Positions 8,021 to 17,725 of a stretch of 64,000 nucleotides of DNA are shown here, piece by piece. The stretch is from Candidatus Goldiibacteriota bacterium HGW-Goldbacteria-1 (GTDB taxonomy: Bacteria > Oederibacteriota > PGYV01). Within the stretch, counting starts at the first letter, position 1. Every line of letters starts with the position of its first letter. The stretch covers positions 1 to 64,000 of the forward strand of contig PGYV01000003.1 of the NCBI GenBank assembly GCA_002839855.1, read 5' to 3'. The position numbers and the translations under genes are program-made. The notes under the pieces were generated by a model. That model ran no database searches, was not told the origin of the DNA, and worked only from the letters and a program-made list of their open reading frames with translations.

Positions 8021-9151
8021 ATGGCGCTTGATATGTTTTCCAAAGGGATTGTCGGGCTTGATATCGGCAGTTCCAGCATTAAAGCGATCAAACTTAAGAA
8101 AAATAAAGACGGCTATGAATTAACGGGCGCCGAAATAATAAACCTTTCATCTGATTCCGTAGAAGACCTTGATCCGGAAGCCAAACATACCCTTTATGTG
8201 AACACACTTAAAAAAATATTAAAACAGAAAAATATTGCCGGCAGCAAAGTGATAACAGCTATTCCCGGTGATTCCGCAATTATACGTTATATTAAAGTTC
8301 CGTATATGTCCGCCGAAGAACTAAAAAATATGATTCCGTATGAATCAGAGCAGTATATTCCGCTTAGTATGGACCAGGTGGTATTTGACTATCAGGTACT
8401 GTCTGAAATAGAGGAAGAAAGTCAGAAAAAAATGGAAGTGCTTTTAGTGGCCGTAAAGAATGACATTATGGGCCAGCACATGCAGATGTTAAAAGAGGCG
8501 GGCGTGGTGCCTGCCGCAATTGAAGTGGATTCTTTTTCGCTGTGCAATGCGTATGACCTTAATTCAGCGGATCAGTCAGAAGGCGGGATAAAAGCGGACA
8601 CGGTGGCGCTTATCAATATGGGTTCAAAGCTTACCACAATTACCATAACCGAAAACAACATACCGCACCTGTCAAGGGATGTGGGAATAGGCGGAAACAG
8701 CCTGACTAAAGAAATACAAAGGGATTTTAATATAAGTTTCGCGCAGGCGGAAGAACTTAAAAAACAGCAGGCAGTCATAATGGTTGAAAGCGAAGAACTT
8801 CTTTTAAGTTCAATGCCGGGCGGCGAAGATGACAAATCGTCAAGGATATTTGAAGCCATAACGCCGGCGTTAAATAAAATGCTTAATGATATCAGAAGGG
8901 CCTTTGATTATTATGAAAGCACGGTAAAAAGAAAACCGGTGCAAAAGATTCTTTTAAGCGGCGGCACTTCAAAGATAAAAAACATAGACAGGTTTTTATC
9001 AGAACGCCTTGGTATACCTGTAGAGATAAATTATCCTTTTAAGAACGTCAACATAAGTTCAAAGAATTTTGACTTTGATTACCTTAGGGCCAACGCGGTG
9101 CATTTTAATGTCGCGCTTGGGCTGGCTTTAAGAGCGGCGGATAAGATATGA
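8021..9151 (+). CDS. pilM: Type IV pilus assembly ATPase-fold protein PilM
   Basis: The 376-residue actin/FtsA-like cytoplasmic protein forms the base of the pilus alignment complex by binding the N-terminus of PilN. The phosphate-binding segment GLDIGSSSIKAIKL is at residues 12-25. ALINMGSKLTTITI and the C-terminal ILLSGGTSKIKNIDRFL complete the actin-like ATP site. The stop overlaps the pilN start in ATGATAG, so the two are translationally coupled. Confidence 0.93.
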   Translation: MALDMFSKGIVGLDIGSSSIKAIKLKKNKDGYELTGAEIINLSSDSVEDLDPEAKHTLYVNTLKKILKQKNIAGSKVITAIPGDSAIIRYIKVPYMSAEELKNMIPYESEQYIPLSMDQVVFDYQVLSEIEEESQKKMEVLLVAVKNDIMGQHMQMLKEAGVVPAAIEVDSFSLCNAYDLNSADQSEGGIKADTVALINMGSKLTTITITENNIPHLSRDVGIGGNSLTKEIQRDFNISFAQAEELKKQQAVIMVESEELLLSSMPGGEDDKSSRIFEAITPALNKMLNDIRRAFDYYESTVKRKPVQKILLSGGTSKIKNIDRFLSERLGIPVEINYPFKNVNISSKNFDFDYLRANAVHFNVALGLALRAADKI

Positions 9152-9723
9152 TAGAGATAAACCTTCTTCCGGCCAAGGTAAAAAAAGCAAAAAAAATGCA
9201 GATATTTTATGCGCTGGGCATATTAATAGCCGGGTTTGTGGTGATTGGGCTTGTGGGCGTAGTGGTTGCACAGAGCAATAAAATAAAAGAGACAGACAAA
9301 AAGATAAAAAAAATAGAGGCGGAATCCGCGGCGCTTCAGGATAAAATTGAAGAGGTAAAAAAATTCAATGCGCTGGAAGAAGCCCTGACAAAGAAAAGAA
9401 AAGTGGTGGAAACCCTTCTTATTAATCAGGCGGCGTGGGTTAAGCTGCTTGACATGCTTGCCGAAAAGATTTATCCCGATATGTGGCTTGTGGAAGTCTC
9501 ACACGACAAAGAAAAAGCAGAAGGCATACAGGTCAGGGTTGCGGGCTATGCTTCTTCGCGCGCGGTGCTTGCGGATTTTGTAAGGCGCCTGGAAGAAGAA
9601 GAATCGATATCGGCAATAGGCATTTCAAAAATAGACATAACAGACAAGTACGGCGCTGGCTGGGTGGGATTCGAATTTAATTTTATATTTGCCACCGGCG
9701 CTGTAAAGCCAAAGCAGGGGTAA
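9148..9723 (+). CDS. pilN: Type IV pilus alignment protein PilN
   Basis: The 191-residue bitopic membrane protein begins MIEINLLP, the conserved peptide that docks into PilM. A single transmembrane helix at about residues 22-42 is followed by a charged coiled coil (45-90) and a ferredoxin-like periplasmic domain. It pairs with PilO, whose gene starts 3 bp later. Confidence 0.92.
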   Translation: MIEINLLPAKVKKAKKMQIFYALGILIAGFVVIGLVGVVVAQSNKIKETDKKIKKIEAESAALQDKIEEVKKFNALEEALTKKRKVVETLLINQAAWVKLLDMLAEKIYPDMWLVEVSHDKEKAEGIQVRVAGYASSRAVLADFVRRLEEEESISAIGISKIDITDKYGAGWVGFEFNFIFATGAVKPKQG

Positions 9724-9726
9724 AAT

Positions 9727-10317
9727 ATGGATGTTTTAAAAATGGTTAAAGGCATAAAACTTACACAGAAGCAGCAGACCACAATAGCGGTTGCGGTAAT
9801 TCTTACAGGGTTAACCGGCTATGCTTACTGGAATTACCTTTACAGCCCCCTTGTAAAAAAATATAAAGCCAAAGCGGTGATACTGGAGCAGAAACAAAAA
9901 GACCTGCAGGACGCCAAGAATATGGTATCCAAGTATCCGGAGTTTTTAAAGAGGGCAAGCGCGATAAACAGTGAAACCGAATTTTTAAATTCAAGGCTGC
10001 CGGAACAGACCAGTTTTGCCGAACTTATAGAAGAGATATCCAATAAAGCCGCCGCAAGCGACATTACCCTTGTGAAATTTTCGCCTGACAAAGAAACAAA
10101 AAAAGGCGAATACACGGAGAGAAGATTTAAATTCGAGGCACAGTCCAACTACAATAACCTTGGCGCCTTTATTACCGGGCTTGGCTACAGCAATATGATA
10201 ATAGTGTGTGATGAACTTAGAATGAAAATTGATGAAACGGATATTTACGGAAAAAGGAATGTGAAAACAGAGATGATGCTTAAGATTTATAATTATCCAA
10301 AGGCGGCGGCTAAATGA
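9727..10317 (+). CDS. pilO: Type IV pilus alignment protein PilO
   Basis: The 196-residue bitopic protein has a transmembrane helix at about residues 18-36, a coiled coil (45-85) and a C-terminal domain containing TSFAELIEEISNKAAASDI and a YNNLGAFITGLG segment typical of PilO. Its stop overlaps the pilP start by four bases. Length and order agree with the conserved pilMNOPQ cluster. Confidence 0.92.
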   Translation: MDVLKMVKGIKLTQKQQTTIAVAVILTGLTGYAYWNYLYSPLVKKYKAKAVILEQKQKDLQDAKNMVSKYPEFLKRASAINSETEFLNSRLPEQTSFAELIEEISNKAAASDITLVKFSPDKETKKGEYTERRFKFEAQSNYNNLGAFITGLGYSNMIIVCDELRMKIDETDIYGKRNVKTEMMLKIYNYPKAAAK

Positions 10318-10763
10318 AAATAATAAAGCGGGTATTTTTTATACTTGCGGCTTTTATTATTACTGCTGTTTTTGCCATGCCTGTTATTGCTGAAATAGGC
10401 GATTTTTCCGCCAAACCTATTTTTGAATATAAGGTTGAAAGCGGAAGGGATCCTTTCTCCCCAAGGCAGCTTATTAAATATGTACGCGGACAGAGCAATG
10501 TGCAGATAAGCTCGCTTATGCTTGAAGGCATTACCATAACGGGAAACAGAAAGTCCGCGTTATTACGAACCACCGGCGGTTTTATGTTCAGTTATATTTT
10601 TGAAGAAGGAAAACTATACGCGGATAATTCAAAGGTGATAGAGGGTATTACCGGAAAGATACTTAATCAGTACGAAGTGCTTTTACAGCAGGGAGACAGG
10701 GAAATACTGTTTAAGCTTGAAAAGGATATGACGGGATATAACATAGGCCCTGAAGAGGAATAA
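10314..10763 (+). CDS. pilP: Type IV pilus lipoprotein-like PilP
   Basis: The 149-residue protein has a signal peptide and the PilP-like sequence YKVESGRDPFSPRQL, followed by a small beta domain (about residues 60-145) that links PilNO to the secretin. The usual lipobox cysteine is absent, so it is probably soluble or anchored by the uncleaved signal. Identification rests on position between pilO and pilQ plus the RDPF segment. Confidence 0.82.
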   Translation: MKIIKRVFFILAAFIITAVFAMPVIAEIGDFSAKPIFEYKVESGRDPFSPRQLIKYVRGQSNVQISSLMLEGITITGNRKSALLRTTGGFMFSYIFEEGKLYADNSKVIEGITGKILNQYEVLLQQGDREILFKLEKDMTGYNIGPEEE

Positions 10764-10825
10764 TATAATTTACCGGGCCTTATAGGCCCCGTGATAGATA
10801 AAATAAAAAGAAAACAGGAGGCGCG

Positions 10826-13153
10826 ATGAAGAATAAATTTGTTTTATTGGCGCTGTTTATTATTTCCATGCTGTTTGTTACAGGCACGGTCAAATTAAAC
10901 GCGGAGGATGAGGATTTTATAAGCGTTTCTCCCGTTGAAAAAGCTGATACGTCATCGGCAATGGAAGCCGGCGCGGTAAAAGCAGCTGCGGTGGTAAAAC
11001 CCGCTGCAAAAGGAATTTCTATAACCGGGGTTAATAGTTCTGAAACTGACGCAAAAGTGAAAGTTACCATAAATGTCTCTGATAAGGTAAAATATAAAGC
11101 CACGGAATTATCATCGCCTGCAAGGGTGCTTTTGCAGCTTGAAAATACCGCTACAAAATCAGACACCATTCAGGTGGGTAAAGGGGCTGTTGGCAAGGTA
11201 AGGCTGGCCCCTCATGATTCCACGGCTTGGGTTGTAATAGACCTTAATTCGGCACAAAAATGGCAGGCAACAAACCAGGGTAACAATATCGTTGTGGAAG
11301 TGGATAAGGGCGCGGTGTCTTCTGCAAGAACATCTGCGGAACCGGAACAGCCGGTAAAAAGGGTTTCAGGTATGATATACAGGGTGGTTGATGTGGCGGC
11401 GTCAGAACAGGACTCTAAGATAAGAATAATAGTGACCACTGACGGTCCGGCAAAGTACAGAATGATGAAGGATTCCAAAAATAACAGTTTAAAGCTTGAT
11501 GTTGTGGATGCCGTGTCTTCGGTGGCTTCCAATTCCATTAATGTGAATAAAGGTACGGTAAATAAAATATCCATAACAGAAAATAAAAAGTCCAGGGAAG
11601 TAGCAGTAAGCCTTTCTTTGTCAAAAGACTCGCCTTATACGGTTACAAGGGATCATAATCAGATAATTGTGGATGTGGAAAAAGGCGCGGAAACAGTCCA
11701 GGCAAAAAGCAAAAATCTTAATTTAAGGCAGAAGATATCAATCAACGTTCAGAACGCAAGTTTACCGGGCGTTTTAAGGATGCTTGCTTCACAGTCCGGT
11801 TTTGAATTTACCACAAGCCAGTCAGTGGCGCTTGCTTCACCGGTTACGATGAAAGTTGATAATCAGCCTCTTAGCGTTGTGTTAAGGGATCTTCTTGTTC
11901 CGCAGAACCTTTACTACGAAGCCAGGGGAGATATGATAACAATTGGATCCCCGGCAGAAATTAAAAGCGAAAAAGCAATGCAGCCCAAAATGACAAAACA
12001 CTATTCACCAAGAACCATGAAGGACGCGGATCTGGTGAAGATACTTCAAAAGCAGGTGGCTTCCAATCCCACACTGGATATAATTATTGATGAAGACACG
12101 TCGCCGGGTATGAATAAGATACTGATAAACGGCACCAGGTATGACATTGATACCGTAATGGATATGATTGCGGACATAGACGCCACTGACGGCAGCTCGC
12201 AGGAGTACAGTTCCGGAATAGTCACCAAGATTTTCAAACTGAAAAATATCAGGCTTATGACAAGGGCCGGCGATACGCTTGAATCCTCCAGTGTGGCCGA
12301 ATTAAAGGCCATGCTTACAAACACCCTTGCGGCTGATGAAGAGGCAAACTTTAATTTTGATTTAAGGACATCCAGCATTGTTGTGACCGCAAGCCAGACT
12401 TACATGAAACGCGTTGAAAAAATAATCGAAGCGCTTGACGTAAGGGTGCCGCAGGTAATAATAGAGGCAAAACTGTATGAAGTTAATGTAAATAATATTA
12501 AAGACCTTGGAGTGGCGTGGGATGCAGCTTCACAGAATAATGAGCCGTATATTAAAGGCGAGATGATTCCGCTTGCCATTAACCCTGCAGGCAAGCTGAC
12601 GCTTGGCACTGTGCTAAGCGGCTTTAAGATTAACGCGTACTTAAGCGCGCTGGAACAGAAAAATGAAGCAAAACTTTTATCCGCGCCAAAGATAGCGGTG
12701 CAGTCTGACAGGGAAGCTGTAATAGAGACAATGAGAAGGACGTATTACGAAGTTCAGAATATAGTTACAAACGCCAATTCGGCGCCTATTATCACCACAG
12801 AGTATAAAAATCTTGACCTGCCCATATCTTTAAGGGTGGTGCCAAAAATTACAAATAAAAATGAAATTGATATGAACGTGACGGTAAGGGTTGTAAAGCT
12901 TGTGGGCACCACATCCACTTCTGCCGGCCCTCCTGATACTTCAGAGCAGGAAGCCACCACGTATGTAAAAGCATCTAACAATGACACTCTTGTAATAGGC
13001 GGACTGATGAGCGAGCGCATCTATGACACCATTGAAAAAGTGCCGCTACTTGGCGATATCCCGCTTTTGGGAGAACTTTTTAAGAGTACAAAAAAATCCA
13101 CAGAGAAGGTGGAACTGATAGTGTTTTTAACCCCTTCTATTGTTGAAGACTGA
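10826..13153 (+). CDS. pilQ: Type IV pilus outer-membrane secretin PilQ
   Basis: The 775-residue exported protein forms the pore through which the pilus crosses the outer membrane. After the signal peptide come two or three AMIN (peptidoglycan-binding) domains at about 50-285, an STN domain at 305-370 (FTTSQSVALASPVTMKV), an N1-type domain, and the secretin domain at about 555-772. The last contains VPQVIIEAKLYEVN, LLSAPKIAVQSDREA and the C-terminal LVIGGLMSERIYDTIEKVPLLGDIPLLGELF. Length is typical. This gene is the best evidence in the window for an outer membrane. aroC follows after only 9 bp. Confidence 0.95.
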   Translation: MKNKFVLLALFIISMLFVTGTVKLNAEDEDFISVSPVEKADTSSAMEAGAVKAAAVVKPAAKGISITGVNSSETDAKVKVTINVSDKVKYKATELSSPARVLLQLENTATKSDTIQVGKGAVGKVRLAPHDSTAWVVIDLNSAQKWQATNQGNNIVVEVDKGAVSSARTSAEPEQPVKRVSGMIYRVVDVAASEQDSKIRIIVTTDGPAKYRMMKDSKNNSLKLDVVDAVSSVASNSINVNKGTVNKISITENKKSREVAVSLSLSKDSPYTVTRDHNQIIVDVEKGAETVQAKSKNLNLRQKISINVQNASLPGVLRMLASQSGFEFTTSQSVALASPVTMKVDNQPLSVVLRDLLVPQNLYYEARGDMITIGSPAEIKSEKAMQPKMTKHYSPRTMKDADLVKILQKQVASNPTLDIIIDEDTSPGMNKILINGTRYDIDTVMDMIADIDATDGSSQEYSSGIVTKIFKLKNIRLMTRAGDTLESSSVAELKAMLTNTLAADEEANFNFDLRTSSIVVTASQTYMKRVEKIIEALDVRVPQVIIEAKLYEVNVNNIKDLGVAWDAASQNNEPYIKGEMIPLAINPAGKLTLGTVLSGFKINAYLSALEQKNEAKLLSAPKIAVQSDREAVIETMRRTYYEVQNIVTNANSAPIITTEYKNLDLPISLRVVPKITNKNEIDMNVTVRVVKLVGTTSTSAGPPDTSEQEATTYVKASNNDTLVIGGLMSERIYDTIEKVPLLGDIPLLGELFKSTKKSTEKVELIVFLTPSIVED

Positions 13154-13162
13154 TAACAAGAC

Positions 13163-14347
13163 ATGCTAAGATTTCTAACTGCCGGAGAATCACACGGAAA
13201 AGGGCTTACCGTAATAATAGACGGTGTGCCTTCAAACATAAAATTATCACCGGATGATTTTGATTGTTATCTGGCGGAACGCCAGAAAGGGTACGGCCGC
13301 GGCGGCAGGCAGAAAATAGAAACCGACCGTGCTGAAATAATTTCCGGCATCCGTTTCGGGAAAACCACAGGCGCGCCAATATCTGTTTTTATTAAAAATA
13401 AAGATTTTGAAAACTGGGCGCAGAAAATGGACGCCTGGCAGCGCCCGTCGTCGCTTGAAGAACTTAATATACCAAGGCCGGGGCATGCTGATTTGTCCGG
13501 CGGAATACGTTACAACCATAAAGATTTCAGAAACGTGCTGGAACGCGCCAGCGCAAGGGAGACCGCCGCCAGGGTAATAACAGGCGCGCTTGCGGTAAAA
13601 TTTCTTAAACTGTTTGGTGTTGAAGTCTTTGGTTTTACGGATGCTATAGCCGGAGTTGCCGCGCAGTATCCAAAACAGGCATCAATTAAAGATATAAAAA
13701 AACTGGCAGAAGAAGCGGATGCGGCATCACAGGCGCAGCTTCGTTTTCCCGATAAAAATAATTCATCAAACGTAAAAGCCGCCATTGACATGGCTGTTAA
13801 AGAAGGCGATACGCTGGGCGGAGTTTTAAAAATTATCACTTCCAAATTACCACCCGGGCTTGGCGACTATACGCAGTGGGACAGGAAACTTGACGCAAAG
13901 CTGGCTATGGCTTTGATGAGCCTTCAGGCGGTGAAGGGCGTTGAAATAGGCGCCGGGTTTGCCTATGCCGCAGCCACCGGAAGTTCCATGCATGACGAAA
14001 TTTTTTATTCAAAAAAAGACGGTTATTACAGAAAAACAAATAACTCCGGCGGTATTGAAGGCGGCATGACAAATGGTAATCCAGTGGAAATAAAAGCCGC
14101 TTTAAAACCCATCTCCACAGTTCTTAAGGGGTTAAAGTCCGTTAATGTTAAAAATAAAAAAGCTGTTAAGACCGTATATGAAAGGTCGGATGTCTGCGCT
14201 GTTCCGGCTGCAGCCTTAATAGCAGAAACCATTGTTGCAGCAGAACTTATGAAAGCTTTCCAGGAAAAATTTGGCAGCGGCGATATTGATTACATACTTT
14301 CTAACTATGAAAATTACAAGAAGTACGTGAAGAAATACAGGGTGTAA
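13163..14347 (+). CDS. aroC: Chorismate synthase
   Basis: The 394-residue enzyme performs the last shikimate step, converting EPSP to chorismate with reduced FMN. The N-terminal signature GESHGKGL is at residues 8-15. RQKGYGRGGRQKIETD and RPGHADLSGGIRY match the family's conserved flavin- and substrate-binding segments, and SGGIEGGMTNG is near the C-terminal third. The gene follows pilQ closely and precedes aroK and aroB, giving a three-gene shikimate block inside the pilus operon. Confidence 0.96.
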   Translation: MLRFLTAGESHGKGLTVIIDGVPSNIKLSPDDFDCYLAERQKGYGRGGRQKIETDRAEIISGIRFGKTTGAPISVFIKNKDFENWAQKMDAWQRPSSLEELNIPRPGHADLSGGIRYNHKDFRNVLERASARETAARVITGALAVKFLKLFGVEVFGFTDAIAGVAAQYPKQASIKDIKKLAEEADAASQAQLRFPDKNNSSNVKAAIDMAVKEGDTLGGVLKIITSKLPPGLGDYTQWDRKLDAKLAMALMSLQAVKGVEIGAGFAYAAATGSSMHDEIFYSKKDGYYRKTNNSGGIEGGMTNGNPVEIKAALKPISTVLKGLKSVNVKNKKAVKTVYERSDVCAVPAAALIAETIVAAELMKAFQEKFGSGDIDYILSNYENYKKYVKKYRV

Positions 14348-14348
14348 T

Positions 14349-14864
14349 TTGAAAAATATTGTCCTGATAGGTTTTATGGGGAGCGGGAAGACAACTGTGG
14401 GAAAAATAGTATCCCGTATTACCGGTATGAAGTTTGTGGACCTTGACGCGCAGATAGAAAAAAGCGCGAAAACAAAAATAAGCCGTATTTTTGAAACCCG
14501 CGGTGAATTATATTTTCGCGGGCTTGAAACAAAAGCGCTGGCCAAAGCGGGGAAAAAAAGTAAAACCGTTATTTCAACCGGCGGCGGAATAATTAAGATG
14601 AACGAAAACCGGCCCCTGCTGAAAAAAGCGGGTTTGGTGGTTTATCTTAAGAACTCATTTGCAGTATGCAAAAAGCGCCTTGAAGGCAAGACCGACAGGC
14701 CGCTTTTTAATAAAGATAATCTTAAAAGCGCCCGCGCGCTGTTTAAAAGCAGGCTGGAACTTTATAGAAAAGCCGCGGATATAACGGTGGTAACTGACAG
14801 GTTAAATGCCGAAGAAGCGGCAAAACTTATAGCTGCAAAGGCGGAAAAAATTTGGAACAGGTAA
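14349..14864 (+). CDS. aroK: Shikimate kinase
   Basis: The 171-residue kinase phosphorylates shikimate. The Walker A motif GFMGSGKTTVGK is at residues 7-18. The shikimate-binding residues occur in FVDLDAQIEK (DxD), FRGLETKAL and STGGGI, and the lid contains KTDRPLF. A TTG start at 14349, one base after the aroC stop, aligns with the family N-terminus. No good ribosome binding site is seen, so translation is probably coupled. It overlaps aroB by 13 bp. Confidence 0.94.
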   Translation: MKNIVLIGFMGSGKTTVGKIVSRITGMKFVDLDAQIEKSAKTKISRIFETRGELYFRGLETKALAKAGKKSKTVISTGGGIIKMNENRPLLKKAGLVVYLKNSFAVCKKRLEGKTDRPLFNKDNLKSARALFKSRLELYRKAADITVVTDRLNAEEAAKLIAAKAEKIWNR

Positions 14865-15946
14865 GGGTAAAGTTAAAAAATAATCCATACACAGTATATG
14901 TTGGCGCTGATATCCTTCATAAAACAGGGGAGATTCTTTCCGGCTTTAAAAAGGGAAACAGGGTGCTTGTGGTAAGCAATAAAAAAGTTTTTTCGCTGTA
15001 TGGAAAAAAACTTATGGCCGGCTTAAAAGGCAGATTCACGGCAGGTATTCATTTAATGAAAGACGGCGAGCAGTATAAAAGGCTTGATGCCGTCGCTTCA
15101 ATTTATGACGCATGCGTTAAGAATAAACTGGACAGGCATTCGGCAATTATAGCCCTTGGCGGAGGGGTTGTGGGCGACGTGGCGGGCTTTGCGGCTGCCA
15201 CTTATATGAGGGGCATAGATGTTGTTCAGATACCAACAACCCTTTTGGCACAGGTGGATAGTTCTGTCGGCGGTAAAACCGGGGTGGATCTTACGTCGGG
15301 GAAAAATCTTGCGGGCGCTTTTCATCAGCCGCTGTTTGTAATTGCGGATACTGATACTCTTAATACTTTGACGGAAAGGGAATTTTTAAACGGGATGGCG
15401 GAAGCGATTAAACACGGCATAATACTTGACTCTGAATATTTTAATTTTATGGAAACAAACAGGGCGGCAATATTAAAAAGAGATAAAGCAGCGGTACAAA
15501 AACTTGTAACAAGATCAGTTGAAATTAAAGCATCTGTTGTGGCAAAGGATGAAAAAGAAAAATCAGGATTACGGGCGTTTCTTAATTTTGGGCATACGGC
15601 AGGGCATGCCATTGAAGCGGCATTGAATTATAAAGGGTTAAAGCACGGCGAAGCCATTGCGGCTGGTGCGGTTATTGCGGCGGGGCTGTCAAGGCGGCTT
15701 AAATTGTGTTCGCAAGAAACAGAAAACAGAATAAATAAAGTATTTTATGAGTATAACCTGATAAAACCTTTAAGAAATCTAAAAAACACCCAAATTATAA
15801 GCAGGTTATCAGGGGATAAGAAAGCAAAAAATGGTAAAATAATATTTGTATTGACAAAGGAAATTGGCTGTGTTATTTTAAAGGAAATTACTGATTTTTC
15901 GGCCATTAAAAAGGAATTAAATCGTTTTAACAGTTTGCTTTCTTAA
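14852..15946 (+). CDS. aroB: 3-dehydroquinate synthase
   Basis: The 364-residue NAD- and metal-dependent enzyme converts DAHP to 3-dehydroquinate. Conserved segments are LGGGVVGDVAGFAAATYMRG, PTTLLAQVDSSVGGKTGV, a GMAEAIKHGII segment, FGHTAGHAIE and KHGEAIAAG, which hold the metal ligands Glu, His and His. The start is TTG 14852 inside the end of aroK, so it is probably translationally coupled. pilMNOPQ followed by aro genes is also found in Gammaproteobacteria. Confidence 0.95.
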   Translation: MEQVRVKLKNNPYTVYVGADILHKTGEILSGFKKGNRVLVVSNKKVFSLYGKKLMAGLKGRFTAGIHLMKDGEQYKRLDAVASIYDACVKNKLDRHSAIIALGGGVVGDVAGFAAATYMRGIDVVQIPTTLLAQVDSSVGGKTGVDLTSGKNLAGAFHQPLFVIADTDTLNTLTEREFLNGMAEAIKHGIILDSEYFNFMETNRAAILKRDKAAVQKLVTRSVEIKASVVAKDEKEKSGLRAFLNFGHTAGHAIEAALNYKGLKHGEAIAAGAVIAAGLSRRLKLCSQETENRINKVFYEYNLIKPLRNLKNTQIISRLSGDKKAKNGKIIFVLTKEIGCVILKEITDFSAIKKELNRFNSLLS

Positions 15947-15961
15947 TAAGGAGCCTCTTTC

Positions 15962-17344
15962 ATGGCAGACGCCTTTAAGGCGGAAATTGAAGACCTAAAG
16001 AAAAAACTTTCGCAGAACCCTGATTCTCTTGCATTTGTTCCGCTTGCGGAGGCATACAGAAAATCGGGTATGTATAAGGAAGCCGTTGACACCTGTAAAA
16101 CAGGGCTTGAAAAACATCCCGCATATACTTCCGCAAGGGTTGTACTTGGAAGAATTTATGTAGAGCAGGAACTGTATGATGACGCGGCAGAAGAATTGAA
16201 AAAGGTTGAAGCCGTGGACATTGATAACATAATGGTTCATACAATGCTTGGAAATATTTATGTTAAAAAGCAGATGTTTGCAAAAGCCGTGGAACAGTTT
16301 CAAAGGGTGCTTTCACTAAATCCGGAAGATACGGAAACACAGGAAAAACTTCAGGAAGCGCTGTCCGCAAAACAGACCGTTACATTACCGTCAAATAAAA
16401 ATAAAGAAGAAAAACCACAGCCGCCTGCGCCTGCAGAAAACCCCGCGGTTAAAGAAGAAAAACCTGCCATGTCAGACCTGCAAAAATCGCTTAAAGTGGC
16501 GGAATTATACTCCAAAAAAGAAGAGTTTGATAAAGCCATAGAGATATACAGGGAGCTTCTTGAAAAAGACGCGGAAAACATCATAATTCAGCAGCGGTTA
16601 AGGGAAGTATATGACTTTCAGCAGAAGAAAATAAACAAGCAGAAAGAGCAGAAAGAAAAACGCAAAACCACGGAAAATGACAAGATAACAGCCGAAGATA
16701 TTCTGGATGTAATGAAAGAGGCCGTTGAAAATGACCTTGTAGATGACGATAAAAGCGAGCCTGCCGCAAAAAAGGAAGAGCCAAAGAAAGAAGAAGTGAA
16801 AAAAGAAGAGCCGAAAAAGGAAGAAGTTAAGAAAGAAGAACCTAAGAAAGAAGAAGCAAAAAAAGAAGAGCCTAAGAAAGAAGAAGTTAAGAAAGAAGAG
16901 CCGAAAAAGGAAGAAACTAAAAAAGAAGAGCCAAAAAAAGAAGAAGAGAAAAAAGAAACAGTTGAAAAACTGCCTGAAATAGCAGATAATAAGAAAATTG
17001 AGATTGGTAACGTGCTGCAGAGCCTTTCTACCGTTGACGGAATTGTAGGCAGTTTATTCCTTCTTCGCGACGGGCAGCTTGTGGCAAGCGTACTGCCGAC
17101 ATCCATTAACAAGTCGGAAATAGGCGGTATTGTAGCGTCAATAGTAAATAAGACAGAGCAGTCTGTAAAGAATATGAAGCAGGGAAAACTTAATCAGGTT
17201 GTAATTGCGTCGGAACACGGGCAGCTTTTGTTCACGGAATTGGGCAAAGGGGTCCTGTTCATAATCGGCGATGAAAATATTAATGTGGGTAAGATGGGGC
17301 TTGTGTTAAAGCAGGTTAAAGAAAAAATGAAGCAGTTGATGTGA
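15962..17344 (+). CDS. TPR protein with charged repeat linker and C-terminal roadblock/LC7 domain
   Basis: The 460-residue protein has three parts. Residues about 1-225 are TPR-like helical pairs (AEAYRKSGMYKEAVDTCKTG, LGRIYVEQELYDDAAEELKK, LGNIYVKKQMFAKAVEQF, and one more after a linker). Residues about 270-335 are six copies of the ten-residue unit KKEEPKKEEx, encoded by a 30-bp tandem repeat. Residues about 345-460 are a roadblock/LC7 domain (VDGIVGSLFLLRDGQLVAS). The roadblock fold binds small Ras-like GTPases such as MglA. It is probably a cytoplasmic scaffold for polarity or pilus control. No MglA gene is in the window. Confidence 0.82.
   Translation: MADAFKAEIEDLKKKLSQNPDSLAFVPLAEAYRKSGMYKEAVDTCKTGLEKHPAYTSARVVLGRIYVEQELYDDAAEELKKVEAVDIDNIMVHTMLGNIYVKKQMFAKAVEQFQRVLSLNPEDTETQEKLQEALSAKQTVTLPSNKNKEEKPQPPAPAENPAVKEEKPAMSDLQKSLKVAELYSKKEEFDKAIEIYRELLEKDAENIIIQQRLREVYDFQQKKINKQKEQKEKRKTTENDKITAEDILDVMKEAVENDLVDDDKSEPAAKKEEPKKEEVKKEEPKKEEVKKEEPKKEEAKKEEPKKEEVKKEEPKKEETKKEEPKKEEEKKETVEKLPEIADNKKIEIGNVLQSLSTVDGIVGSLFLLRDGQLVASVLPTSINKSEIGGIVASIVNKTEQSVKNMKQGKLNQVVIASEHGQLLFTELGKGVLFIIGDENINVGKMGLVLKQVKEKMKQLM
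16769..16948 (+). repeat. 30-bp tandem repeat, six copies, inside the TPR-roadblock gene
   Basis: Six in-frame 30-bp units encode KKEEPKKEE followed by V, V, A, V, T and E. The copies differ mainly by silent changes, so the peptide is conserved more than the DNA. It gives a highly charged flexible linker and is a likely site of copy-number variation. Confidence 0.9.
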
Positions 17345-17368
17345 ATAAATTAATAGGAGCCGTGAGAA

Positions 17369-17725
17369 ATGGATTTTAAAAGCCTTTTGCAGAAAATAGT
17401 CAGCAGCGTAGACGGCGCCATTGGCGCGGGTGTTATTGGCGAAGATGGTATTGCCATTGACCAGTTTTCCAGCAGGTCTGACTTTGATATCACTGCCGCG
17501 GGCGCGGAATACTCCACAATTATAAGTAATGCCAAGAAGGCATCGCAGAGTTTTGGGCTTGGCAAGACAAATGAAGTTTTAATATCAACCGAAAAAGCCA
17601 CAATGATAATGATGATGGTAGGGGATAATTACTTTGTGACACTGGCGTTAAGCCTTGACGGAAACCTTGGACGCGGCAGGCTGGAACTTAAGAAATCCAT
17701 CCCAGACCTGGAAAAGATGCTTTAA
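17369..17725 (+). CDS. Roadblock/LC7 domain protein (MglB-like)
   Basis: This 118-residue single-domain roadblock protein has the profile of bacterial MglB-type GTPase regulators: a helix, then VDGAIGAGVIGEDGIAIDQF, a central EYSTIISNAKKASQSFGLG segment and the strand KATMIMMMVGDNYFVTLAL. It may dimerise with, or compete with, the roadblock domain encoded just upstream. The stop codon overlaps the start of the next gene in TAATG. Confidence 0.83.
   Translation: MDFKSLLQKIVSSVDGAIGAGVIGEDGIAIDQFSSRSDFDITAAGAEYSTIISNAKKASQSFGLGKTNEVLISTEKATMIMMMVGDNYFVTLALSLDGNLGRGRLELKKSIPDLEKML

Noticed and set aside
16618-17112. Minus-strand frame of 164 codons rich in Ser and Phe
   Set aside because: It is the antisense shadow of the KKEEP repeat in the TPR-roadblock gene.
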